Origin: Curvibacter sp.
GTDB lineage: Bacteria; Pseudomonadota; Gammaproteobacteria; Burkholderiales; Burkholderiaceae_C
Assembly (NCBI GenBank): GCA_003500955.1
Contig: DNQP01000101.1
Span: forward strand, 10,436 to 32,033
Length of the DNA: 21,598 bases
Direction of reading: 5' to 3'
Shown here: one piece after another, positions 6,217-14,442 of the stretch
Numbering within the stretch: the first letter of the stretch is position 1
Layout of the letters: every line of letters starts with the position of its first letter
Translations under genes and position numbers: made by a program
Notes under the pieces: model-generated
The model's database searches: none
Seen by the model: the letters and a program-made list of their open reading frames with translations, nothing else
What the model was told of the DNA's origin: nothing

Positions 6217-7743
6217 GTGCGATTTCTCAACCCCCGTCCCCCTGAACTGCTGGCCCTGCTGCTGGGCGGGCACGCGCTGCTGCACCTCATCCTGGGTGCC
6301 GTGCTGGGCCTGTCCCCCGACGAAGCCCTGCACGCGCTCTATGCCCTGCACCCGGACTGGGCCTACACGGACCACCCGCCGCTGATCGCCTGGCTGCTCT
6401 GGCCGCTGGTGCAGTTCGAAGCGCCACCGGGCTGGCTGCGCCTGCTGCCCGAGGCGCTGTGGGCGCTGTCCGCGCTCTTCGTCTACGACATCGCGCGCCG
6501 CCTGCACTACCTGCTGGTGCCCGCCTCGATCACACCCGACGCCGCCGGCCTGTGGGCCGTGCTGGCCTACAGCCTGGCGCCCCTGCTGCACATCATGGGC
6601 ATCGCCCTGCTGCCCGACAGCCTGCTCATGCTGTGCACCGCCGCGCTGCTGTGGCAGACCCTGCGCCTGTACGACGAGGAGACCGCGCGCCGCCGCGGCG
6701 AATGGCTGCTGTTCGGCGCCTTGCTGGGCCTGGCGGGCCTGGCACGCTACACCGCCTGGCTGGTCGTGCTGCCCGCGCTGTGCGGACTGCTCAGCCTGCA
6801 CGGGACACGCCTGCTGCGCCTGCGCGGCCCCAGGCAGGCCATGCTGCTGGCCGGCCTGATGCTGCTGCCCATGCTCGCCTGGCATGCGCAGCAGGACTGG
6901 CCCCTGCTGCTCGAGCCGCTGCAGCGCCTGACGGGCCAGCCCTGGGAGCCGGGCCGTCTGCTGCTCTTCCTGCTGGCCCAGGCCCTGCTCTACCCGCTGC
7001 TGATCTGGGGCCTCTGCGGCCTGCGCCACGGCGTGCTCGGCGGGCTGGGCCTGAACCGTCCGCAGACCTGGCTGCTGGGCTTCTTCGCCCTCCCCCTGGC
7101 GGTGCTGGCCGTCTATGCGGGCAGCAACACCAGCCTCACGCTCTGGACCGCGCCGGCCTGGACCGCGCTGGCGCCCTTCGCCGGCCTGGGCCTGGCCGCG
7201 CTCTGGACCAGCGGCCGGCGCCAGCTGATCTGGGTGCTCGGCGGGGTCCAGGCCCTGTGCATCCTCTTGTTCTACCTGCTGCTCCTGCTTGGCGGCCCGC
7301 CCTGGCTGGCCAGTGAAGAGCCGGGCAGCGGCGAGCCCGAACGCGTCAACCCCTTTGCCGAGTTCTACGGCTGGCGCGCGGCCGGCCTGCATGCCCAGCG
7401 GCTCGCGCGCGAACACGGCATCCCGCGCCTGGCCGTGCAGCACCGCAGCCTGGGCACGCGCCTGGCCTGGTATGCGCAGCCCCTGCCCGTCTACGTGCTC
7501 ACGCCCGAGGCCGATCAGCTCGAACAATGGCATGGCCCGCTGCGCCGCTACTACAGCGCCATCGTGCTCGACTGGTCGCAGCAGTCCTACCAGATCCCGG
7601 TGGGCGAGGGCCTGTTCGAACGCTGCGAGCTCGGCGACAGCTGGACCACCGAGCGCGCCGGACGCGTGATCTCGCGCTTCCGTCTTTTCGTCTGCCATGG
7701 CTGGGGCGGCAAGCCCGCACCACGCCGCCAGGACGCCTCCTGA
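6217..7743 (+). CDS. GT39/ArnT-like integral membrane glycosyltransferase
   Basis: A 508-residue polytopic inner-membrane protein of the GT-C fold (PMT/ArnT-like, glycosyltransferase family 39). Seen: a first TM helix followed by the acidic pair D35-E36 in LSPDEALHALYALHPDW and then TDHPPLIAWL (51-60), the periplasmic loop motif of this family; about ten further hydrophobic segments; and a soluble C-terminal part from about residue 370. Such enzymes move a sugar from a polyprenyl-phosphate donor to lipid A, a glycan or a protein on the periplasmic side; the acceptor cannot be told. Translation appears to start at GTG, since no in-frame ATG precedes the first helix, and there is no clear SD. 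A TAGACT box about 25 nt upstream suggests a very short leader. Confidence 0.8.
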   Translation: MRFLNPRPPELLALLLGGHALLHLILGAVLGLSPDEALHALYALHPDWAYTDHPPLIAWLLWPLVQFEAPPGWLRLLPEALWALSALFVYDIARRLHYLLVPASITPDAAGLWAVLAYSLAPLLHIMGIALLPDSLLMLCTAALLWQTLRLYDEETARRRGEWLLFGALLGLAGLARYTAWLVVLPALCGLLSLHGTRLLRLRGPRQAMLLAGLMLLPMLAWHAQQDWPLLLEPLQRLTGQPWEPGRLLLFLLAQALLYPLLIWGLCGLRHGVLGGLGLNRPQTWLLGFFALPLAVLAVYAGSNTSLTLWTAPAWTALAPFAGLGLAALWTSGRRQLIWVLGGVQALCILLFYLLLLLGGPPWLASEEPGSGEPERVNPFAEFYGWRAAGLHAQRLAREHGIPRLAVQHRSLGTRLAWYAQPLPVYVLTPEADQLEQWHGPLRRYYSAIVLDWSQQSYQIPVGEGLFERCELGDSWTTERAGRVISRFRLFVCHGWGGKPAPRRQDAS

Positions 7744-7748
7744 TTTTT

Positions 7749-7754
7749 TACACT
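7749..7754 (+). promoter_or_regulatory. -10-like box before the GST gene
   Basis: TACACT preceded by a T-run, 13 nt before the GST start codon. No -35 match is visible. It would give a leader of only a few nucleotides, like several other promoters in this window. Confidence 0.35.
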
Positions 7755-7767
7755 CACGGACCCCCGC

Positions 7768-8451
7768 ATGCTGCTCTACGACCTCGTCAACGCCCGTCGC
7801 GCCCACTTCTCCCCCAACAGCTGGCGCGTGCGCATGGCCTTGCTGCACAAAAGCATCCCCTTCGAAGTGAAAGACGTGCTCTTCACCGACATCCCCAGCC
7901 TGAACAGCGGTGGCGACAAGCTCACCATCCCCACCATCGGCCATGGCGGGAAACTCATCGCCGACAGCTGGGCCATCGTGCAGCACCTGGACGCGGCCTT
8001 TCCCGACACGCCACGCCTGCTCACGCCCGAGTCCGCGCCCGTGCTCAAGTTCTTCCAGTACTGGGCGCAGACCAGCCTGCACAGCCCGATCGCGCGGCTG
8101 GTCCTCAAGGACCTGCACGACCGCCTGGACCCGGCCGACCAGGCCTACTTCCGCGCCTCGCGCGAGAAGAGCTACAAGACCACGCTCGAAGAGCTCCAGG
8201 CTGGCCGCGAAGACCGGCTCGACGCCTTCCGCCGCGGCCTGCAGCCCATGCGCCTGGCCCTGGGGCACCACGCCTACCTGAGCGGCGAGCAGCCGGGCTA
8301 TGCCGACTACCTGGCCTTCGGCGCCTTCATGTGGGCGCGCACCAGCAGCACCTTCGAGTTGCTGGCGCAGGACGATCCGGTGCACGCCTGGCGCGAGCGC
8401 TGCCTCGACCTCTATGGTGGCGCCGGGCGCCGCGAGCCGGTGGCCGAGTAA
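7768..8451 (+). CDS. Glutathione S-transferase family protein (beta-etherase LigE-like)
   Basis: A 227-residue cytosolic GST. Seen: an N-terminal thioredoxin-fold domain with YDLVNARRAHFSPNSWRVRMAL, very like the start of LigE-type beta-aryl etherases (S15/S18 near the glutathione thiol); the cis-proline motif TIPTI (P55); the glutathione-binding D66-S67 in IADSWAI; and an all-helical C-terminal domain from about residue 90. Members conjugate or reductively cleave substrates with glutathione. Similarity to LigE at the N-terminus does not prove lignin dimer cleavage, since this subfamily is common in Comamonadaceae as stress or detoxification enzymes. It lies 24 bp after the glycosyltransferase stop and 24 bp before trkA, but the trkA link is probably only positional. 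Confidence 0.85.
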   Translation: MLLYDLVNARRAHFSPNSWRVRMALLHKSIPFEVKDVLFTDIPSLNSGGDKLTIPTIGHGGKLIADSWAIVQHLDAAFPDTPRLLTPESAPVLKFFQYWAQTSLHSPIARLVLKDLHDRLDPADQAYFRASREKSYKTTLEELQAGREDRLDAFRRGLQPMRLALGHHAYLSGEQPGYADYLAFGAFMWARTSSTFELLAQDDPVHAWRERCLDLYGGAGRREPVAE

Positions 8452-8475
8452 ACGCCAGCGGAGACCCAGGACCCC

Positions 8476-9867
8476 ATGAACATCATCATCCTCGGCGCCG
8501 GCCGCGTGGGCGAGAGCGTGGCGGAAAGCCTGAGCTCCGAGCAGAACGACATCACCGTCATCGACCAGGACCCGGCGCGCCTGCGCCAGCTCGAGGAGCG
8601 GCTGGACCTGCGCGGCGTGGTGGGCAACGGCATCCAGCCCTCGGTGCTGCGCGAAGCCGGCGCGCAGGACGCCGACATGCTGATCGCCTGCGCCGCGCTC
8701 GACGAATCCAACCTCGTCGTGTGCAAGGTCGCGCACGACGTCTTCAACGTGCCGGTGACCATCGCGCGCGTGCGTTCGCCCGAGTTCGTCGAGGGCGACG
8801 CGCTGATGTCCAAGAACGGCTTTGCAGTGGACCAGGTCATCTGCCCCGAAGAGTCGGTGATGCGCTACATCCACCAGCTCATCGACTACCCCGAGGCGCT
8901 GCAGGTGCTGTCCTTCGCCGAGGGCCGGGTCTGCCTGGCCGCGGTGCGTGTCACGGGCGGCAGCATCCTGGCCAACCGCACCATCGCCGAGTTCCGCGAT
9001 CGCCTGCCCGTGGCGCAGATGCGCGTGGTCGCGCTCTACCGCATGGACACCGAGGTGTCCACCGAGCCCGGCATGCGCGTGCTGCCCGGCGACGAGATCT
9101 TCGTGCTGGCCGCAGCCGACCAGATCCGCCTGGTGCTGGCCGCGCTGCACAACCTGGACCAGCCGGTGCAGCGCGTCATGATCGCCGGCGGCGGCAAGGT
9201 GGGCCTGCGGCTGGCGCGCAGCCTCGTGAAGCAATGCCAGGTCAAGATCATCGAGCAGGACGCCAAGCGCTGCGACTACCTGGCCAGCCAGCTGCCGACC
9301 AACATGCTGGTGCTCAACGGCGACACCGTCGAAGAAGACCTGCTGCAGGAAGAGAACGTGCACGAGATGGACCTCTTCCTCGCGCTGACCAGCGACGACG
9401 AGGACAACATCATGTCGGCCATGCTGGCCAAGCGCCTGGGCGCACGGCGCGTGATGGCGCTGATCAACCGGCGCGCCTACGCCGACATGATGCAGGGCTC
9501 GACCATCGACATCGCCATCTCGCCGGCACAGACCGTCATCGGCGAGCTGCTCACCCACATCCGGCGCGGCGACGTGGTGGCCGTGCACAGCCTGCGCCGC
9601 GGCGCGGCCGAGGCGCTGGAGGGCATCGCCCGCGGCGACCTCAAGACCTCGCGCCTGGTGGGCCGGCGCGTCGAGGAGATCAAGCTGCCCGAGGGCGCGC
9701 GCTTCGGCGTCATCGTGCGCGGCGAGGGCCGCAAGTCCGAGGTGCTCATGCCCCACCACGACACGCTGATCGAGGACGGGGACCACATCGTGATCTTCAT
9801 CCCGAACAAGCGCCTGGTGCGCGACGTCGAGCGCCTGTTCCAGGTCAGCGCCACCTTCTTCGGCTGA
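8476..9867 (+). CDS. trkA: Trk potassium uptake system, NAD-binding regulatory protein TrkA
   Basis: A 463-residue cytoplasmic peripheral protein that gates the TrkH K+ channel by binding NAD(H) or nucleotides. Seen: two tandem RCK units, each with a Rossmann fingerprint, GAGRVG at 7-12 and GGGKVG at 238-243, each followed by a TrkA_C domain; the length equals that of E. coli TrkA (458). The start MNIIILGAGRVGESVAESL is canonical. trkH follows 12 bp downstream, so the pair is co-transcribed. An AGGA sits just before the ATG. No regulatory motif was recognised. Confidence 0.96.
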   Translation: MNIIILGAGRVGESVAESLSSEQNDITVIDQDPARLRQLEERLDLRGVVGNGIQPSVLREAGAQDADMLIACAALDESNLVVCKVAHDVFNVPVTIARVRSPEFVEGDALMSKNGFAVDQVICPEESVMRYIHQLIDYPEALQVLSFAEGRVCLAAVRVTGGSILANRTIAEFRDRLPVAQMRVVALYRMDTEVSTEPGMRVLPGDEIFVLAAADQIRLVLAALHNLDQPVQRVMIAGGGKVGLRLARSLVKQCQVKIIEQDAKRCDYLASQLPTNMLVLNGDTVEEDLLQEENVHEMDLFLALTSDDEDNIMSAMLAKRLGARRVMALINRRAYADMMQGSTIDIAISPAQTVIGELLTHIRRGDVVAVHSLRRGAAEALEGIARGDLKTSRLVGRRVEEIKLPEGARFGVIVRGEGRKSEVLMPHHDTLIEDGDHIVIFIPNKRLVRDVERLFQVSATFFG

Positions 9868-9879
9868 CGCCAGCACCCC

Positions 9880-11334
9880 ATGTTCCTGCCCGCCCTGGCG
9901 CTGCTCGCGCGCATCCTCATGGCCTTCTCACTGGCCTTCCTCGTGCCACTCGCCTGGGCCTGGGCCGAGGACGCGCCCGCACTGCGCCAGGTCTGGGCCG
10001 CCAGCGGCGCACTCACCCTGCTCAGCGGCTGGCTGCTGTGGCTGGCCACGCGGCGACATCGGCGCGAGCTGCAGGCGCGTGACGGCTTCCTGCTCGTCAA
10101 CCTGGTCTGGGTGGTGCTCACCGCCTACTCCGCCCTGCCGCTGTACTACACCGTGCCCGCCATCGGCTGGAGCCACGCCTACTTCGAGGCCATGAGCGCG
10201 CTCACCGCCACCGGCGCCACCGCCCTGCAGGGCCTGGACGCTCTGCCGGTCTCGGTCAACGTCTGGCGCTGCTTCCTGCAGCTCATCGGCGGCCTGGGCA
10301 TCATGCTGCTGGTGGTGGCCATCCTGCCGCTGCTGGGCCTAGGCGGCGTGCAGCTCTACAAGGCCGAGACCCCGGGGCCGATGAAGGACACGCGCTTCAC
10401 CCCGCGCATCGCCGAGACCGCGCGCGGCCTGTGGACGGTGTACTTCGTCTTCTCCGTCGCCTGCCTGCTGGCCTACCGCTGGGCCGGCATGAGCTGGGCC
10501 GACGCCTTCATGCACATGTGCTCCACCATGGGCCTGGGCGGCTTCTCCTCGCACGACGCGAGCTTCGGCCACTGGAACTCGGCCGCCATCGAGGGCGTGG
10601 CCATGGTCTTCATGACGCTGTCGGGCATCAGCTTCCTGCGCTACTTCGTCGTGATCCGCTCGCGCAGCCTGCGCCCCCTCACGGCCGACCGCGAGATCCG
10701 CACCTACGTCATCGTGCTCGTCGCTTCCATCGCCGTGCTCACGCTGATGCTGCTGGTGCATCGCCAGCACAGCGACTGGGAGGCCGCGCTGCGCGCCAGC
10801 GCCTTCCACGTGATCTCGCTGGCCACCACCACGGGCTACGCCGCCACCGACTACGCGCAGTGGCCCGTGGCTGCGCCCGTGCTGCTGCTCTTCCTGGGCT
10901 GCTTCGTCTCCTGCGCCGGCTCCACCGGCGGCGGCATCAAGATGGTGCGCATGGTGCTGCTGATCAAGCAGGCACGGCGCGAGCTCGTGCGCATCATCCA
11001 CCCGCGCGTGGTCAACCCCGTCACGCTGGGCGGCAAGAGCGTGCCGCCAGCGGTGATGGCCTCGGTGCTGGGCTATATGCTGATCTACGGCGCGGCCACC
11101 ATGGGCCTGACCTTTCTGCTGCTCGTGAGCGGGCTGGACCTCGTGACCGCCTTCTCGGCCGTGGTAGCCACGGTCAACAACATCGGCCCGGGCCTGGGCG
11201 AAGTCGGACCCGCCGGCAACTTCGGCGGCCTCAACCCCTTCCAGCTCTGGGTGCTGTCCTTCGCCATGTTGCTCGGCCGCCTGGAGCTGCTCAGCGTGCT
11301 GGTGCTCTTCACCGCGGGCTTCTGGCGCAAGTGA
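9880..11334 (+). CDS. trkH: Trk potassium uptake system, channel subunit TrkH
   Basis: A 484-residue inner-membrane K+ translocating subunit. Seen: four selectivity-filter repeats of the Trk/Ktr family, SALTATGA (from 106), TMGLGGFSS (from 216), ATTTGYA (315-321) and TVNNIGPGLG (431-440), each between pairs of membrane helices; length is that of E. coli TrkH (483). It takes up K+ in complex with TrkA, whose gene is 12 bp upstream, and serves osmotic and pH homeostasis. Intact, with nothing unusual in the filters. Confidence 0.95.
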   Translation: MFLPALALLARILMAFSLAFLVPLAWAWAEDAPALRQVWAASGALTLLSGWLLWLATRRHRRELQARDGFLLVNLVWVVLTAYSALPLYYTVPAIGWSHAYFEAMSALTATGATALQGLDALPVSVNVWRCFLQLIGGLGIMLLVVAILPLLGLGGVQLYKAETPGPMKDTRFTPRIAETARGLWTVYFVFSVACLLAYRWAGMSWADAFMHMCSTMGLGGFSSHDASFGHWNSAAIEGVAMVFMTLSGISFLRYFVVIRSRSLRPLTADREIRTYVIVLVASIAVLTLMLLVHRQHSDWEAALRASAFHVISLATTTGYAATDYAQWPVAAPVLLLFLGCFVSCAGSTGGGIKMVRMVLLIKQARRELVRIIHPRVVNPVTLGGKSVPPAVMASVLGYMLIYGAATMGLTFLLLVSGLDLVTAFSAVVATVNNIGPGLGEVGPAGNFGGLNPFQLWVLSFAMLLGRLELLSVLVLFTAGFWRK

Positions 11335-11364
11335 GAACCATCACGCGCGCCGGCGGCGCTGACT

Positions 11365-11370
11365 TAGACT
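11365..11370 (+). promoter_or_regulatory. -10-like box before the DUF4348-like gene
   Basis: TAGACT in the context CGCTGACTTAGACT, 30 nt before the start codon, with AAGGGG as SD 7 nt before the ATG. The same CGCTGACT-TAGA context recurs before the PaaI gene (16886-16897). No -35 is evident. Confidence 0.4.
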
Positions 11371-11400
11371 CCCACCCGATTCATCTCAAGGGGTTCAAGA

Positions 11401-11835
11401 ATGAAGTACCGCGCGCTCATGGTGCTGCTGTTGTGCCTGTGTTCGCTTGGCGCCAGCGCCGAGGCAGAGGAGAGCTTCCAGATCTTCCTCCGTTCATTCT
11501 TCACCGATGCCCAGTTTCAGCGGCAGCGTGTGAGCTTTCCACTCGAGTGGCAGCAGCTGGTCGCGAACAAGGATCCGGCTGGCGAGCCTTTCGTCATGCA
11601 AACGACCCGCAAGACCGCGACCAGCTGGCAGCACATCCAAGGCCCCGCTTTTTTTGATTGCAAGACCGACTGCTACGACGTCGTGACCTACGACAACTTC
11701 AGCCGGAGAGGCAGCCAGTCCAAAGAACGTGTCCTTGCTTTCGAAGGCGTGGACAACGGCATCCAGCGAGCCCTCTATTTCCGTCGAATCGAAGGCAGGT
11801 GGATGCTGGTGCGGTACGTGGATGAAAGCACCTGA
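11401..11835 (+). CDS. Secreted protein of unknown function (DUF4348-like)
   Basis: A 144-residue protein with a clear Sec signal peptide (about 1-20, ending GASA) and no further membrane segment, so it is probably periplasmic. The mature part begins with SFQIFLRSFFTDAQFQRQRVSFPL, the pattern FxxFLxxFxxDxxFQxxRxxFPL seen at the start of DUF4348 proteins, and ends EGRWMLVRYVDEST, a typical last strand of small SnoaL/NTF2-like or DUF4348 folds. Two cysteines (FDCKTDCYD) could form a disulfide. A good SD (AAGGGG) supports the start. It has its own promoter-like box, is less GC-rich than its neighbours, and has no functional link to trkAH or the exporter. I do not know its function. Confidence 0.75.
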   Translation: MKYRALMVLLLCLCSLGASAEAEESFQIFLRSFFTDAQFQRQRVSFPLEWQQLVANKDPAGEPFVMQTTRKTATSWQHIQGPAFFDCKTDCYDVVTYDNFSRRGSQSKERVLAFEGVDNGIQRALYFRRIEGRWMLVRYVDEST

Positions 11836-11865
11836 CCCCCTCAGCACAGCCAACGGGACTCTGTC

Positions 11866-12597
11866 ATGAGTGACCTCCTCCCCATGCTGCTGATCTGCGC
11901 CGTTGGCCTGGGCGCGGGCGTGCTCGGTGGGGTCATCGGCTTCGGCACCACCATCCTGTTGATGCCGCCGCTGGTCTATTTCTACGGACCGATGACGGCC
12001 GTACCCGTGATCGCCCTCGTGGCCATCGTGGCCAACCTCGCGCGCGTGGCGCTCTGGTGGCGCGAGATCGACTGGAAGCTCTGCGGCGTCTACGCCGCCA
12101 CCAGCGTGCCGGCCGTGGTGCTGGGCGCCAACACCCTGGTGCAGTTCAACGCCCGCCTGATCGAGCTCATCCTCGGCAGCTTCCTGCTGCTCATGATCCC
12201 GGCGCGGCGCTGGCTGCGGCGCATGGACTGGCAACCGCGCCTCGGGCACATGGCGCTCGTCGGCGCGGCCATCGGCTACCTCACGGGCATCGTGGCCTCC
12301 ACGGGCGCGGTCAACACGCCCTTCTTCCTGGCCTACGGCCTGGTGAAAGGCGCCTACATCGGCACCGAAGCCGCCAGCTCCCTGGCCGTCTTCCTGGCCA
12401 AGGGCGCGGCCTTCCACCAGCTCGGCGTGATCGATGCGCGCGCCATCGGCCAGGGCCTGATCATTGGCGTCTTCGTGTTTGCGGGTTCCACGCTGTCCAA
12501 GCGCCTGGTGCTGCACCTGCCCGAGCACCGCTTCCTGCAGCTCATGGAAGGCGTGATGCTCGTGTCAGGTCTGACCATCCTCTGGATGGCCTGGTGA
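11866..12597 (+). CDS. TauE/SafE family sulfite/organosulfonate exporter-like permease
   Basis: A 243-residue inner-membrane protein with about eight hydrophobic segments. Seen: the family's N-terminal glycine-rich signature GLGAGVLGGVIGFGTTILLMPPLV and a related repeat in the second half (AIGYLTGIVASTGAVNTPFFLAYGL), reflecting the inverted-repeat structure. Members export sulfite, sulfoacetate or other small organic anions, or have unknown substrates; there is no sulfur gene nearby to narrow this. It ends 6 bp from the convergent thioesterase gene. The start is ATG with a poor SD. Confidence 0.85.
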   Translation: MSDLLPMLLICAVGLGAGVLGGVIGFGTTILLMPPLVYFYGPMTAVPVIALVAIVANLARVALWWREIDWKLCGVYAATSVPAVVLGANTLVQFNARLIELILGSFLLLMIPARRWLRRMDWQPRLGHMALVGAAIGYLTGIVASTGAVNTPFFLAYGLVKGAYIGTEAASSLAVFLAKGAAFHQLGVIDARAIGQGLIIGVFVFAGSTLSKRLVLHLPEHRFLQLMEGVMLVSGLTILWMAW

Positions 12598-12603
12598 GGC
12601 GGC

Positions 12604-13038
12604 TCAGGCCCGCGCCGTGTGCAGGCGCTCGGCGATCACCTTGGGGATGGGTGCGACCTTGCGCGTGGCGCGGTCGATGAAGACCACGCCGGTCTTGCCG
12701 CGCGCCACCTCGCGGCCCTGGCTTTTCTCGGTCATGTGGAAGACGAGGTCGAAGCCGTACTTGTTGAAATCGGCCGGCACCATCTCCACGCGCAGCGTCT
12801 CGCCGTGGAAGGCTTCGGACTTGTACTGCGCCACCATGTCGCCGACCACGGTGGACACGCCTTCCACGTCGGCCTCGGCGTAGCCGAGCGACTGGAAGAA
12901 GCGCAGCCGCGCCTCGGACACCAGGCTCAGCAGCTGCGCGTTGTCGAGGTGCCCGCCCTGGTTGACATGACTGACATAGATTTGAAGCTCCGTGGCGAAG
13001 CTGAAAGCCGCCGGGAGGTCGAAGACGATGCGTGCCAT
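12604..13038 (-). CDS. Acyl-CoA thioesterase, 4HBT hot-dog fold
   Basis: A 144-residue hot-dog-fold thioesterase. Seen: SHVNQGGHLDNAQLLSLVSEARLRFF (23-48), the equivalent of the [DH]xNxxGHxxN(A) active-site helix of 4-hydroxybenzoyl-CoA thioesterase-like enzymes, with N26, H30 and E42 as likely functional residues; length is typical. It would hydrolyse an acyl-CoA in the cytoplasm; the substrate is unknown. The ATG lies one base after the stop codon of the upstream NCS2 permease gene, so it is probably translated by coupling in the same operon. The link between a purine permease and a thioesterase looks positional rather than functional. Confidence 0.85.
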   Translation of the reverse strand: MARIVFDLPAAFSFATELQIYVSHVNQGGHLDNAQLLSLVSEARLRFFQSLGYAEADVEGVSTVVGDMVAQYKSEAFHGETLRVEMVPADFNKYGFDLVFHMTEKSQGREVARGKTGVVFIDRATRKVAPIPKVIAERLHTARA

Positions 13039-13039
13039 G

Positions 13040-14329
13040 TCAGAGAAAGGTGAACTTGAGCACGAAGATCACCGCGATCACCGCCACCATGGGCGGCAGC
13101 TCCTTGACGCGGCCGGCCAGGATCTTGATCCCCGCGTAGGAGATGAAGCCGAAGGCGATGCCGTGGGCAATGGAGAAGGTGAAGGGCATGGTGATGGCCG
13201 TCACCACGGCAGGCGCGGCCTCGGTTAGGTCGTCCCAGGCGATCTCGGCCAGGCCCTTGAGCATGAGCACGGCCACGTAGCAGAGCGCGGGCGCCGTGGC
13301 GTAGGCGGGCACGGTGCCGGCCAGCGGAGCAAAGACGATGGCGGCCAGGAAGAGCGCGGCCACGGTCACAGCCGTCAGGCCCGTGCGCCCGCCCACGGCG
13401 GTGCCGGCGGCGGATTCGATGTAGGCCGTGGTGGACGAGGTGCCCAGGGCCGCGCCGGCGGCAATGGCGGTGGAGTCGGCCAGCAGGGCCTTCTTCAGGC
13501 GTGGCAGCTTGCCATCCTGGTCGAGCAGGCCGGCGCGGTGCGCCACGCCGATCAGCGTGCCCGAGGCGTCGAAGAGCTCGACGAGGAAGAAGGTCAGGAT
13601 CACGGTCAGCAGGCCCATGTTGAGCGCGCCGGCCAGGTCCATCTGCAGGAAGGTGGGCGCCAGCGTAGGCGGTGCGGCCACGATGCCGCCGAAGGGCGTC
13701 AGGCCCATGAGCACGGCCGCCACGGTCACGGCCAGGATGCCGATGATGATGGCGCCCGGCACCTTGCGCTGCTCCAGTGCCACGATGATGAAGAGGCCGA
13801 TCACGGCCAGCACCGGCCCGGGCTGGTGCAGGTCACCGAGCGTGACCAGGGTGGCCGGGTGCGCGGCGATGATGCCCGCGTTCTTCAGGCCGATGATGGC
13901 GAGGAAGAGGCCGATGCCCGCCGAGATGGCGAACTTGAGCGAGCGCGGGATGGCGTTGACGATGGCCTCGCGCAGCTTGAACAGGCTGATGACGATGAAC
14001 AGGATGCCCGAGATGAAGACCGCGCCCAGCGCCTGCTGCCAGGTGAAACCCATGCCCTGCACCACGGCGAAGGCGAAGTAGGCGTTGAGCCCCATGCCCG
14101 GCGCGAGCGCGATCGGGTAGTTGGCGTACAGGCCCATGATGGCCGAGCCCAGCGCCGCGGCCAGGCAGGTGGCCACGAAGACCGCGTCCTTGGGCATGCC
14201 CGCGGCCGCGAGGATGTCCGGGTTCACGAAGATGATGTAGGCCATGGTCAGGAAGGTCGTCAGGCCGGCTAGCAGCTCGGTCTTGACGGTGGTGCCATGG
14301 GCAGACAGTTGGAAGGTGCGTTCCAGCAT
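13040..14329 (-). CDS. NCS2-family purine (hypoxanthine/guanine/adenine) permease, AzgA-like
   Basis: A 429-residue inner-membrane permease with about 13-14 hydrophobic segments. Seen: AGLTTFLTMAYIIFVNPDIL (21-40), APGMGLNAYFAF (76-87) and GTSSTTAYIESAAG (about 293-307), all hallmarks of the AzgA-like branch of nucleobase:cation symporter 2 (GhxP/GhxQ, PurP, PbuG). These take up purine bases by proton symport; which base cannot be read here. The start has GGAGA 6 nt before the ATG and a TAGAAT -10 box about 28 nt upstream. The thioesterase gene follows with a one-base gap. No purine riboswitch is visible in the short leader. Confidence 0.92.
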   Translation of the reverse strand: MLERTFQLSAHGTTVKTELLAGLTTFLTMAYIIFVNPDILAAAGMPKDAVFVATCLAAALGSAIMGLYANYPIALAPGMGLNAYFAFAVVQGMGFTWQQALGAVFISGILFIVISLFKLREAIVNAIPRSLKFAISAGIGLFLAIIGLKNAGIIAAHPATLVTLGDLHQPGPVLAVIGLFIIVALEQRKVPGAIIIGILAVTVAAVLMGLTPFGGIVAAPPTLAPTFLQMDLAGALNMGLLTVILTFFLVELFDASGTLIGVAHRAGLLDQDGKLPRLKKALLADSTAIAAGAALGTSSTTAYIESAAGTAVGGRTGLTAVTVAALFLAAIVFAPLAGTVPAYATAPALCYVAVLMLKGLAEIAWDDLTEAAPAVVTAITMPFTFSIAHGIAFGFISYAGIKILAGRVKELPPMVAVIAVIFVLKFTFL

Positions 14330-14356
14330 GGGAAATCTCCGTGGAATGAGGCCCGG

Positions 14357-14362
14357 ATTCTA
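14357..14362 (-). promoter_or_regulatory. -10 box of the NCS2 permease promoter
   Basis: TAGAAT on the minus strand, 27 nt before the permease ATG, with the SD GGAGA in between. The match to TATAAT is 5 of 6. A -35 is not convincing. The predicted leader is about 20 nt. Confidence 0.45.
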
Positions 14363-14442
14363 CGCAGCGGTTACCACAACTTACAGACGGCGGCGGCGGG
14401 CTTCATCAAGAATGGACACCCCCTCCCCGCCAGCCCCTCCCC

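Noticed and set aside
7768..8451. Naming the GST as a lignin beta-etherase (ligE)
   Set aside because: Only the N-terminal region looks LigE-like, and no lignin-degradation genes are nearby.
5893..9876. A 1327-codon open frame on the minus strand across the glycosyltransferase, GST and trkA genes
   Set aside because: It lies opposite well-recognised genes, its composition is rich in His, Gln, Ala and Gly as expected for antisense of GC-rich coding DNA, and it shows no domain.
7527..10082. An 851-codon plus-strand frame overlapping GST and trkA
   Set aside because: It is an out-of-frame shadow of GST and trkA, rich in Arg, Ala and Pro, with no recognisable motif.
14330..14442. A purine riboswitch before the NCS2 permease
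   Set aside because: The leader predicted from the TAGAAT box is about 20 nt, too short, and no aptamer-like pairing was seen.
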